DNA of 64,000 nt from Phytoseiulus persimilis (taxonomy: Eukaryota; Arthropoda; Arachnida; Mesostigmata; Phytoseiidae), in the NCBI GenBank assembly GCA_037576195.1, contig CM075104.1, positions 25,374,211 through 25,438,210 on the forward strand. Direction: 5' to 3'. The notes beneath the pieces were generated by a model. It ran no database searches. It was not told the origin of the DNA and saw only the letters and a list, made by a program, of their open reading frames with translations. Below, in pieces: positions 1 through 9,690 of the stretch (the first letter of the stretch is position 1; every line of letters starts with the position of its first letter). Both the position numbers and the translations under genes were made by a program.

Positions 1-3000
1 TCTTTCTTCATGGAATCGGACTCGCCGACATTGCATCCAACGTGCAAAAAGGAGCCGGCCACTGGCCAGAGAACCCATTGGAGTTGTCTTAAGGGCTGGG
101 AAAATGGCAAGCTACCGAATCCGACCTCTCACCAGGCTTCAAGAATCTTTCAGGAATCGAGGTCGGAAAATCCAATGAGGGCGATTCCCGATGGGAAACG
201 AAAATCGACCTCGCAACTCAATATCCGAAGCTCGGCCATTCTTGAGTGATTTCCATTCGAGGAGATACCTTCGATTCCGCCTTCTTTGAAAAGTTACGAG
301 AGAAAATGCGGGGACAAGTGGCTCGGGGAAAAGACGAGGCTCCGAAAAAGGAGTGGATACGATTGCTTGCAACTTCGCAGGCGTCACGATGACTCCGACC
401 GACTATGTGCTGGTTTGCGACTTATTTCCTCTTTAACGTCGAACGGGGCCCCGGTGGTGCGATTTGAAAACAATGACGTTTCCCTGATCCCTTTCAGAGA
501 GACCTCGAAAGAAAGGGTCAGTTTCGAGACCCCTACCTGGTCCCGATTCTCACCACATACGCTCCGACAATGACCGCCTGGAGATTCTCTATCGATAGGT
601 TTGTGGAATCTGGAAAAATGTCAGTCAATGTCAAAGTGACGGCCGAGACAAAATCAGGCTCGGAATCGCCCGACTCGAGAAACCCTCTATAAGTTCCCCC
701 TTTGGGAAGATGGCTCTTTGGTTCCCTCGAGATTCATTGCTGGTCTCCGTATGATGATTCACTTGGCTGAGCGCGGAACCTTCCCCTGTGTTCACGATTG
801 CTGGAAAGTCTTCAAGGTAAGCTTCTCTGTACAGTTCCCTATGCTTTGCCAGTCCTGGTCTCGATATCATCGTTTTCCTCCCAGCTCATGGTTGTTCCAG
901 ACTGTTCGGAACATGGCTCCCCTCCCATTGCCAATTTCTCCGCGATACGCACCTTCCGCCGATGCGGCCAAAGAACCTTTGATAAAAGGACTGGGTCCAG
1001 AATGCGTGTCTCTCTGGCGTCTTGTGCTCCGCCGCCTTTGTTCCGAAATCAAAGCCCTGGGGGAAATGCGGTCGGAGCGCGATATCCGAAGATGCCCGAA
1101 TATACTTGAGCGTTTGCGCATAAATTGAGAGCAAGGTCGGTCGGAAGGGAGCCACCTCCCACGGAGCCGTGACCGTTTCCTAGCTGAGCTCGCTCGCTGG
1201 TAGGATGGGATTCATTCGCAGGCTTCAGCATCAGTCTTCGTGGATGCATGGAAATTGATCTGTGCGCAGCGACGAATCCATAGAAGCTTTGCTATGCGCT
1301 CAGGATGGAAGAGGGTTTATCGCGCTATTGGCATCCGGTCTTGCGGTTTTCGGGCGATCGGTGAGAAAGCATTCGCGGCACACAACCATACCTTCCCAGT
1401 CGTAGTACCGTCGGTCGCGCGACAACATAGTTTTGTGAAACGGAGTGAGGCTCAACCCTTCAAACGAATGATATTCTTCGTCCTCTCCCGGCTGACGGAT
1501 GACGAATAGAGACGCGTGTTCCGACCTCGTTGCGGCCCGAACTGACCGCAAGGGAAACAACGTGGAAGAAAATGAGGAGATAGAGTCCCTAGGCAGTCTC
1601 GGGAGCACGCCGATTTGACTCCTCGCAGCGGTTCCCGACTTTTTCGTCCTGCGGCTCATGGCTATATCTTCAGATCCTTCTCTGGTAGTCCGTGAGAAAA
1701 CAAAAGGATCTCTTCCCAATGTTAGCTTTAGTTCCCGGAGAACGTGACCCCGAAACCCGCATGGTGACTGCGCACTGCTTCAACCTTAATCTCTTCGACT
1801 CCTCGAACATCTCGTAATCTTGGACCCAGAACTGTCACCTCCGATATTTTTGTACCGTATTCGAGCTGATCAACTTTCTCGATTGCCTGAGGTGGGTCAT
1901 GAATACCACCATGCGCTCCATCGACGAATTTCGCATTTTACCATTCGGCACCAAAAAGGATCTTCCAACGGACAGCTCTGATGAAGTTGACTCTTCTCCG
2001 TCGGGAATCCCACCTAGATTCCGGATGACTCACACCCCTATGGTTGAAAAACGCTGACCTAATGTTTGACTTCCAGCTGAGCAGATCGAGACAACATCGG
2101 GCCCGCTCATTGGGAAATCTTCGAGGATGAGTCGAGATCGATGGTCAGTCGGAAGTTGATGCCACAGAATAGCGGGGGACCGGCCTGAGATCTTGAGGAA
2201 CCCTGCCTGACGTTTATTGCCAAATGAAAGGTAATGAAGGAGGGGGTCGTCCATGAGCACTGAATTTCTCTCTTTATTCTGAATCCTCGATCGATACCTA
2301 CTTTCCCGACCATTCGCGTCCCTTATGACTCATCAGAAGAAGTAGAGTCTATAAATGAGCACGGACTTGAGATTTTATCATGGAATCTGTACAACATCAG
2401 CCGAATCCGACTTCATATGAAACTTTCGAGACGAGTACAACGCTCGACAGCAGAGCGTCAGTTTCTGTGAGAAGAGCTGCGATAGGACTACTTTCAGGGA
2501 ACTTCACGAGGTTCCTCCCATTGAGTTCACGGGTTTGGAGTGAGCGCAATGACAACGGTTTTCATCAAGAGAACGATCGGATCGCCAGCTAGGAACTTTC
2601 AGTTGCATTTTATGCGGAGATTTTCTGAGCTCAGAAGGCAAGGGTTCATCACAGCGGAGGGATATGATTATGAATAAACGACACGTTCATTAGGAATTCT
2701 GCGTGAGTGAATCAGCGATTCAGTCGGCCTAGGGCCAGATCTGGCATATTCAAACTACGACACTCGGGCCGCCGAGCCAGGGAAACGGCGCGCAGGCACG
2801 CGAGCGCCGCTAAGCTCCGATCTGAATGCGACTTCTGCGCGAGAAAACCTCGTAAAACTGCATTCAACCTTCGTTCCCATCCTCACTTCACAGCGCTGCT
2901 CTGATTCGCCCATGGCGACCCAGAAGACGGCTCCAGCAAAGTGCTCCTTGATCCTCTTAGAAGTTTCCGAGTACCTAGAAAACCTGGAAACAGAAACTTA

Positions 3001-3859
3001 ACTCCAATAAATGCGACAACATGGGGGCAGCGAGAGACGATGAAATTAGGGAAAAAAACGAAGATTCAAGAAGGACGGCTGCAGGCCGTCACTAATCGAC
3101 AAACTTTTGCGAAGACCGGGGTCCGTGTCGCGGCTCGGGCCCTGTGACTCTCCTCTTCGCAAACATAGTCTTTGGAAGTCATTCACTGACGGTGAACGCC
3201 CTGAAATCGCACCTCGGCTCGAGATGGTTGTCGATCTTCGGGAAATTGATTAATATTCGGCGCGAGAAGACCGACAGCGGGGGAAGCAACTTCAATCGTT
3301 TGTCCTGTTTCTATATATTCCATTCGGAACAAAGCAGTGCATGATAATGCTTGTCTGCTCTCCGGGAAGGCTCTTCTTTCCGACGCAAGGAACTAATCTA
3401 GCATCATGAGTATGACCAGCCTCGCTCGATGCAGATGTCCATGCCCCGAGCACACGTGTTACAAATTTACATGCGAATGAAGCTCCATCGATGTGAGTGC
3501 CATCTATCTTTCATAGAAACTGGCTCTCGAAGTCATTGAAGTTTCCGCCATTCAGCCGCGAAAGCTTCTTGCGGTCGAGCTTAGCTTCACTTAAGGCGTC
3601 CCATGGCAGGGCGCGAGAAGAAAAATCCCGCGAAGCAAGGAAAGACCCTGCATAGGCACGTAAAAGACTGGGCTGCGAAGACGAAATGACGACTTGATGC
3701 TGAATGAAGGCCGCTAATGAGCCAATGAGCAGCGGCTGCAGAACAGGAAAGCCCCGTCGTAACACTGACCTGTATTCGACAGCTTTCGTTTCATACCTGT
3801 TCGTTTTGCCGTTGACGATTCTCTTGTTGGCTCTTCTCGAAGAGGTAGTCCTGCTCTAG
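1..3859. other. No supportable gene
   Basis: Only the repeat copy at 470-685 stands out. A GTAAGC donor-like site at 816-821 follows a short open frame, but no matching exon was found. The part from 3480 to 3859 would hold the 3' UTR of the CUB-type gene; no AATAAA or ATTAAA was seen there on the minus strand. Confidence 0.5.
470..685 (+). repeat. Diverged third copy of the foldback-element arm
   Basis: This stretch aligns by eye to the right arm of the 42 kb foldback element. Shared pieces include TTTCAG-GAGACCTCGAAA, AAAGGGT, AATGACCGC, CTCTATCGA and ATCNGGCTCG in the same order. No opposing arm was seen nearby, so it is a solo or decayed copy. Confidence 0.5.
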
Positions 3860-3975
3860 TCAGTCGACACAGGGCAGCTGAGTGTAGCGTAGCGAAAATC
3901 CGGTTTGACCCTCCATCGAGTTTCCGAGGGCGTCCGAATTGGATGTCACGCGCATAATGAACGGCTTGCTGTGCG
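3860..3975 (-). CDS. Exon 9 of the CUB-type gene (C-terminus)
   Basis: The terminal coding exon, residues 318-354 plus TGA: KPFIMRVTSN, TGFSLRYTQLPC, then VD and the stop. The C-terminal GF-x-L-x-Y-x-Q-L-P-C is typical of the family. An alternative acceptor seven bases downstream breaks the frame, so 3975 is the start. Confidence 0.87.
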
Positions 3976-6900
3976 CTGGAATGAGAACAACGTAGGCGGA
4001 ATGTTCTTTGAGCGCCGTCCGAGCGATATCAGACCGAGAATTATTCTCCGCCGGCAGCATGGAAACTAGTGCACTCACAAATTAGGACGTTCTTTTCGTG
4101 GAGTCTATTCCCACAGAAACGGTCTTCTCCCGTACCCATGCCGTATGAGGATCCTTGGTCAATTGTTACGAAATCGTCCTCACAATCCGCGCCAGAAGTA
4201 CCGCTGTCGTATGGTCTGACCGGGGAGAGCGGAAAGAAAGCGATTGTCAGAGCACGATAACACAAGGCGACGACGAGAACCGAATCGAGGCCAATTCATC
4301 GGCTCGCTCAGAGCTCCTCCATTAGACAAAAGACCAGTTCCAGCCTCTTGAGAAATTGGAATGGCGTAAATTGAAATTCCTCATGGGAGAAGCTCTCGGC
4401 AACTGATGACATTCCCAGCACGGAGCAACCAAGGTGAGCGAGATCACCAAAACTCGCGGAAACGGACAATAAGACTCAGAGACATGGAACAGACTAAAAG
4501 CTCTCAGTGGTGGGTCTCTCTCCAACTCCGTCACGGAGCGAGCATAGAATCAAGGGGGACGGAGTCCGCAGCTTGTGGAGAATTCCACCTTGCTTCATTT
4601 TTCAGTTTCGTTCAGCTATGCGGAAGGCAATGAACGACACTTCTGGCTTCTCCCCGAGGCGTTTTCGTTCCTGCCGGAAACTATTGGAGTCTCAAGACCA
4701 TCACTTCTTTGTCCGAAGCCCATATTCACAGCGATGGATTGGAACGGACACGGTCCTACCTTCCGAAACTGAACGAGTTGTTGGCCTCAGTTTCCCATTT
4801 GATGGAGCAGAAATTCTCCTCGACGCGTAGACAGATGGAGTAGCGCAGATTGCTGAAGTATCGCACCGACGTGCCGGTAGATTTTCCGAAATTGAACGAG
4901 CGCACTATTGAAGACGGTGAACGGAAGTATTGGAGACAGCCGGGAGGAACTGTGCGTGCGTGAAACAAAGTTAGGAGGAGAATCTTTCGCTAGATTTGGT
5001 TAGTGACTACGTAAGATCTAGGTTATGCTACGGATGCTCAGGTTAGGCCCCCGGGTCAAGTTAGAAATGACAGCTGACGATCACGAGCTCTTCACTGCTC
5101 CGGACCCCGAAATTCCGCCATACGCCGCCTTGCTTTCCTTTATGAACGCTCTCTCCCCATCCACACGTCCCTCTCCTTTCTGTTCGACCATCCATCTCTG
5201 AACTCGTTGTCTAAGAACGTCACTCTCAACGATGTCATAAGAACAACCACATGCAAGCTACGTGATTCATTCGCCTCTTTGTGCTGTTATGAGCTCAGGT
5301 TATTCTTCACTCGGAGGAGGGGACAACTTGTTGATTTCGGAATGAACTATCTGAACTCCCAAGACTATCAGACGCTCTATCAATGATTCACATCGTGCGG
5401 AGCTGGCAACGGAGTAGCCGCTCTTCCGTTAGTTAACTCACAAGACTGGCATGTCAACCATCTTTCCCCCATGCCTATCCTCTGAGGCGCGCTCCGTGCA
5501 TGCGGAATATTGGTGCGGTTCCTCAACGGCGAACTCACCAATGTCGAGGCTCCCACAAGGAATCATCGAAACCTTAATGCGCCACTTTCTGCTGTGAGGT
5601 TGAGCTCCAGTTGAGACGACGCTGAGGACCACAGGATTCCCAGACTGGCGACCGACATCGACATAGACTGAAAATGCGCACCGTTTATCTGGAAGCGTTC
5701 TCCAGCCTGGCCAGACAAGTCGTTGTTCGAGCGTTGTTGTGGAACTGCGGCCCACCCCAAGCCCACCCAGCTTAGAGCGGAATCCGGAGAAGAAATCGTC
5801 CCGACGAAATGGAACGAAAACGAGTGGCCAACCCCTACCCATCGGAAAGCCACATGGTGTGCTAATAGGCACTCTAATGGACAGCAGACCGAATTGAACG
5901 GAAACCTCCGCGGTGCTCCCGACGAACGGCAAAGGAGTGGTTCTTGTATTGAGGCTCGGGTCCGTGTCGTCAATACATATGATGGGTCAGGGGGCTCGCT
6001 CTGGGATGGTTTCCCCGGAACGGCCCACTTCCAAAAACTAACAAGATAATGGGACTCGTAAGCCGATTGCTGTGGGATCAGAGGGCGAGGCTCGCCCGCG
6101 GAGAATCCACCCCGGTCGGATTCGTGATCCTGTTCAAAACGAGGGGAGACCGTTTTCGACATTCCATGCAACGGGTCGACCGGATTGAACATTAGATTCG
6201 ATATAGGTTCGGCAGTCTCCACTCGTTTCATACTAGAGCTCAACATCTAGGAAGAACTTGGATGAAAAAAAAAAAACGATCGGAGCTCACTGTGTTGTCC
6301 GCTGTTATCTCCGCACAGTATTGGCAGTTTCTCTCCTACGGTGTTCCGGACCATGAAAGCGTCCCTCGAGCAAACACCCTTCAAAGAGTCAACGAATATT
6401 GAGAATCGATTCGGCAACAATCATGAACTTCCGTTATTTCTGGTTGCGAAGTGAACTTCCGCCACTCTCTTCGCTTGTAATTGGTCTTTGAGCCGACGAG
6501 TCCTCAACTGAACCCAAACTCTGCTGCAAGACAGGCGAGGTTACGATTCATGGGTTTTTCCACGGCTGCTTACCTTTTCATCGGGCTGTGCGAGAGAAAA
6601 CTCGATGAAATCAAGGCGGATTTGACAAATATCCGGAGTTTTTTCCAAGGTAACGTCACACGTCGAAGTCCCTAGAAGGAGCATACTTTTCCGTAAGTCA
6701 GGATGCCACGTGAGTCGCTGGAATAACCCCGCTGAATGCGTTAAGGTCTGTGTCACATTCCGCTATCATAAACGCGGATCGATGGGGAATATGGCTCGCG
6801 GCGGGCTGACCCCGCGTTTGCAGGAGATGTATATCTAACCTGTTTCCCCCGCGGGGTGTGATGGGTTCAGAAATTCAGTTTCGTTTTTCTTGTTCGTCAT

Positions 6901-7552
6901 CTTGCAGGTGAAAGAAACTGATGGTGGAAGAAAAATGTTACTCAAGTTACCTCATATATACGGTAACAATCTGGTGGCTGATGGCGCTCCAATTGATCCT
7001 GGATAATTCAACGACACACAAGTGTGCTGTACCGATGGAGAAGAGCGAGCCCTGTCCTCATTTATTAGGTCCGAAGCAAAGCAATCGGAGTGCCACAAAT
7101 CATCATCGTCGCTTAGGCCGGGCCGTCTGTACGGTTATCCAGGCGTGCGATAGATTCGAACAAGCTCACCTCTGCAACAAACTCCGTAACCTTCAGCACA
7201 AGAGCCGACGTCAGTGCCTTGCTTAGCATCGCAGTCCGCCTGCGTTACACAAGTTCCGTTCTGGCCGAGCTTGCCCTCGCACTCCTGATTTCGATACCTG
7301 AGGGGGAAGCCATTGCTATTCAGCTGCCGAAGTATGTCCGAAACTCGGGAGTGCCCCCGGAATCACGATCTGCGGATTTCTCGGCATCCGAACGGAGGAA
7401 TGCGCACTGGTGGAGCTCGTTGGGATCTCTTTTCACGGAATAGCGACTCACCTGAGGAACGTGAAGTATCCTAACTGCGGTCTGTTGGACTGCGCGCTTA
7501 CGAGGCTCAGCTCGAAGAAAGTCAGCACAAGCACAGCTGTGAGTCTCAACAT
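3860..7552 (-). CDS. Secreted CUB-type cysteine-rich protein, 9 exons, 354 aa
   Basis: Coding exons on the minus strand are 7552-7452, 7297-7170, 6917-6840, 6671-6574, 6378-6291, 5667-5539, 4949-4760, 4215-4079 and 3975-3860. All introns are GT-AG, phases agree at every junction, and the sum is 1065 nt ending in TGA. Residues 1-20 form a signal peptide. Residues 40-75 hold six cysteines with NGTC (47-50) and GYGVCC, the N-terminal knot of an arthropod secreted CUB family. A first CUB-like unit follows, with CQIRLDF (118-124), LPILCGDNSGQH (153-164), YVDVG and WRIKVSMIPC (193-202). A second starts at PPGCLQYF (209-216) and has a DCEDDF segment, RFCG (303-306) and the terminal TQLPC. The 18 cysteines suggest full disulfide pairing; N47, N88 and N263 sit in glycosylation sequons. 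The start ATG has A at -3. It is probably extracellular, binding proteins or sugars; the partner is unknown. It appears intact. No AATAAA was seen within 380 nt past the stop. Confidence 0.88.
4079..4215 (-). CDS. Exon 8 of the CUB-type gene
   Basis: This exon codes for residues 272-316: CEDDFVTIDQGSS, an acidic segment like the C-x-x-D-[FYW]-[IV]-x-[IL] turn of the family, then DRFCGNRL. It ends in phase 1 at GTGAGT, and the single T joins CG to give Ser 317. Confidence 0.87.
4760..4949 (-). CDS. Exon 7 of the CUB-type gene (start of second CUB unit)
   Basis: The largest exon, coding for residues 209-270: PPGCLQYF, SFNFG, LRYSICLRVEENFC and NNSFSFG. This is the family's second CUB unit. The acceptor CGCACGCACAG sits within an alternating CACG run; the donor is GTAGGA, phase 2. 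Confidence 0.88.
5539..5667 (-). CDS. Exon 6 of the CUB-type gene
   Basis: This exon codes for residues 166-207: YVDVG, a hydrophobic strand pair, then SRKWRIKVSMIPC. A longer open frame runs through the same bases in another register (5563-6246) and is a chance shadow. The acceptor is CATTTTCAG and the donor is GTGAGT. Confidence 0.88.
6291..6378 (-). CDS. Exon 5 of the CUB-type gene
   Basis: This exon codes for residues 136-164: GVCSRDAFMV, then LPILCGDNSGQH, which matches the family's CG-x-N-x-G-Q-H signature. It starts in phase 0 after an AAG acceptor and ends in phase 1 at GTGAGC. Confidence 0.87.
6574..6671 (-). CDS. Exon 4 of the CUB-type gene
   Basis: This exon codes for residues 104-135 with CDVTLEK, CQIRLDF and FSLAQP, the most recognisable stretch of the first CUB unit. 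It ends in phase 0 at a GTAAGC donor. The acceptor CTTCTAG ends in TAG. Confidence 0.87.
6840..6917 (-). CDS. Exon 3 of the CUB-type gene (linker to first CUB unit)
   Basis: This exon codes for residues 78-102, including NETEFLNP (88-95), which corresponds to the family's usual N-x-T-Y-x-x-N-P stretch just before the first CUB unit. The acceptor is CCACCATCAG; the donor GTTAGA is weaker than its neighbours. The phases at both ends fit only this choice of sites. Confidence 0.78.
7170..7297 (-). CDS. Exon 2 of the CUB-type gene (six-cysteine knot)
   Basis: This exon codes for residues 35-76 and contains all six cysteines of the N-terminal knot (40, 50, 56, 67, 74, 75), with the hallmark NGTC and GYGVCC. 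The acceptor follows a pyrimidine tract ending CCCCCTCAG and the donor is GTGAGC. It ends in phase 1, and the G joins TT of the next exon to make Val 77. Confidence 0.85.
7452..7552 (-). CDS. Exon 1 of the CUB-type gene (signal peptide)
   Basis: This exon codes for residues 1-33. It opens with ATG and a short charged start, then a hydrophobic core rich in Leu, Val and Phe, then a likely cleavage after VSA before QS. It ends in phase 2 at a GTGAGT donor (7451-7446). The two leftover bases AG join the G at 7297 to make Arg 34. No upstream 5' UTR exon or TATA box was recognised. Confidence 0.85.
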
Positions 7553-8801
7553 CGTGCGAGCTGTTGTGGGGTTAACGAGAATGAAATCACTCGGAGCGAA
7601 ATTCTTCTAATTTTTAGCCTTTTCCATGAGAGTCTTTCGAGAAGAGAGGGAGGACTTTCAGGCAAGAGTGAAAACGTGAGCGCCAGACGACGAATACCGA
7701 GCGGGCCTCATGCAAATTTCAACCTGCATCTCCAGGGAGTTCAAACCAGTTGGACGACCCACATTCTGTGACTACATCGTTTGCAGGCGGCATTCGTTTC
7801 AGCGGAGCAAAACTGAATCGGAGTCGAAGAGAAAGTCTTGTTGAGAGACCAATCGGCATTCAGAGAACGTTCGAGCATAACCGGCGTGATACCAACAAGT
7901 TTTCCCTCCTGATACGCGTAACGCTTCCAGGGAACCTCTACTCCATCCAACGAGCTCATTTTGAGGACGAAAATGTTCGAGCAAATTAGTCGTGAGGAAA
8001 AAAGCTCTTCCACTTCGAGAAGGATGGAGTATAGTGGAAACCAAGCCGAATACCGTTGGGAAACTCCATATCGCACAGCAGTCGGGCGAGGTCTTGGAAA
8101 TTTTAGGGCGTTTTTTGTGTCAGCCGCTGTGAACGGTTTCGTTCGAAATCCCTGTCTTTTCCAGATAGATGCGGATCGGAAGGTTAATCAGAATCGGTTT
8201 TCCGTCGAGCGCTTCGACGCTTGGTGCGACTTTTTGTAAGACACCCAGAATCATGCTCCGGGCGACGTGGAATGCAGAGAATCCGTTACTTCTGGTGTCA
8301 GGGAGCTCACTCCTATACACCTATGGAAGCATATACAGATAGAAAGCACGACGGCTCTTTTCCGGTGTGGAAAGGGGAATCTCTATTTGTGTCGCTCTGA
8401 TACAGCGTCAAGTGAAAATCCCCCACCTCAGATGTGCCGTTTTCAACTCGAAAGCTGATGTTGGAATGGAATTCGAAACGTATCTGCCTTCAGTTATCGG
8501 GCATTTTTTTTATCATTCATCCCGGTTGTTCGGTCGCTCTCGGTCTGTTCCGCTTCAGCCAGAAACATGAGAAGAACAAAAACTCACTCCACCAGCTCCG
8601 CGATCGCTCCGCTTCCGCTATGGGGCTGCTTTATCGCCGAGGCTCATTCAAGAGCTTGGCTGCCTGCGGTCCTCTAGGAAATTACGGGCTCCTCCCTCAA
8701 AAATTGGTCGGATAGCTTGCTGACCGCGCCATCGTAATGAAAACAGCGATTCATCATAAAAATGAATCGCTGGAGCTTACATTCTGGGATGGAACGAGCG
8801 T

Positions 8802-9209
8802 TTGGGAATATTCGATGTTGCCGAATCAGACAAAGCAAACTCGATGGAGACTTCACTTGGTATCGATCATGGCGATGTCGACTCAAAATTTCACCATATT
8901 TTCTCCTGCCCAGTCGAACATCCGACAAACTCCCCGGGGACATTCGCCAGAGCTCCCATCGAGTTTCTGGATGTTATCATGAAATGTATCCGAGTTAGTT
9001 CGTGAGAGAGCTGAGACGAACGCGCTTCATCCCCGAAAAACGACCAGCCGGGAAACGTTAATATGGAACCCCGTCGGAGGTGCTAAAAAGACGTTAGAGG
9101 GACTCTCCCACGAAGACCTCAAAGCTCGTGTAAGAGAATGTCTTAGTCGGGCTGCGACAGGATCCCACCTAAAATCGTAATCCGGTTTCCATAGTATCAT
9201 CGGACGCTC
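8802..9209 (+). pseudogene. Coding-like segment needing a frame change
   Basis: Two plus-strand frames follow one another. The first, to about 8991, includes SKFHHIFSCPVEHPTNSP. The second, from about 8982, includes TLIWNPVGGAKKTLEG and EDLKARVRECLSRAATG, ending in TAA at 9207-9209. The first piece faintly recalls the C-terminal H-x-F-x-C-P of non-LTR retrotransposon proteins, but I do not claim that identity. Confidence 0.15.
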
Positions 9210-9600
9210 AAGAAGCTCAAATCTTCGACGAGGCTCCAAGACTCAGGTCTAATACTTTAAGTCCGACAACCTTTCGTTGGAAGAAATGTCAAGCTGTACA
9301 GCTGGAATTGTGCTCATTGCAGAGAAAGCTCGGTTCTGGAGCTCAAGGTTATTTCTGTCACAGGCAGCCCTTTCGACGAAGAGGATCGTCACTACATGAT
9401 GACTCGAACAGAATAAATCGGTTCTAGGAGCTGCACATGATCTACAACGAAACTTATCGTTGGTGTGATATACAAACGAGGGATTTCTCACCACAGAAAT
9501 GCGGCTCAGCAAGAACGGGCTTTCGCGAGAATATGGACCTCTCTTTAAGGTGACATGGAACCTGACGGATACTTATTTCTCTCTGCGACGTTTTTTCGGG

Positions 9601-9690
9601 TGTCACGTTCTCGCCTTGTCACGTCTTACACGGGACATATATTCACGTGTCACGCTTTCTACATGGCCGAAGGCACGTGACAAGTTACTT
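9601..9690. promoter_or_regulatory. Cluster of CACGT motifs
   Basis: Five CACG[TC] cores lie in 90 bases: TGTCACGTTC, TGTCACGTCT, TTCACGTGTCAC (two cores) and GGCACGTGACA. Two are perfect CACGTG E-boxes and three carry the GTCACG form bound by some bHLH-zip factors. No gene is called next to it; the cluster may be a regulatory element or a local duplication. Confidence 0.35.

Noticed and set aside
5563-6246. A 227-codon minus-strand open frame
   Set aside because: It overlaps exon 6 and intron 5 of the CUB-type gene in a different register from the spliced protein and has no domain. It shows that frames of this length arise by chance here.
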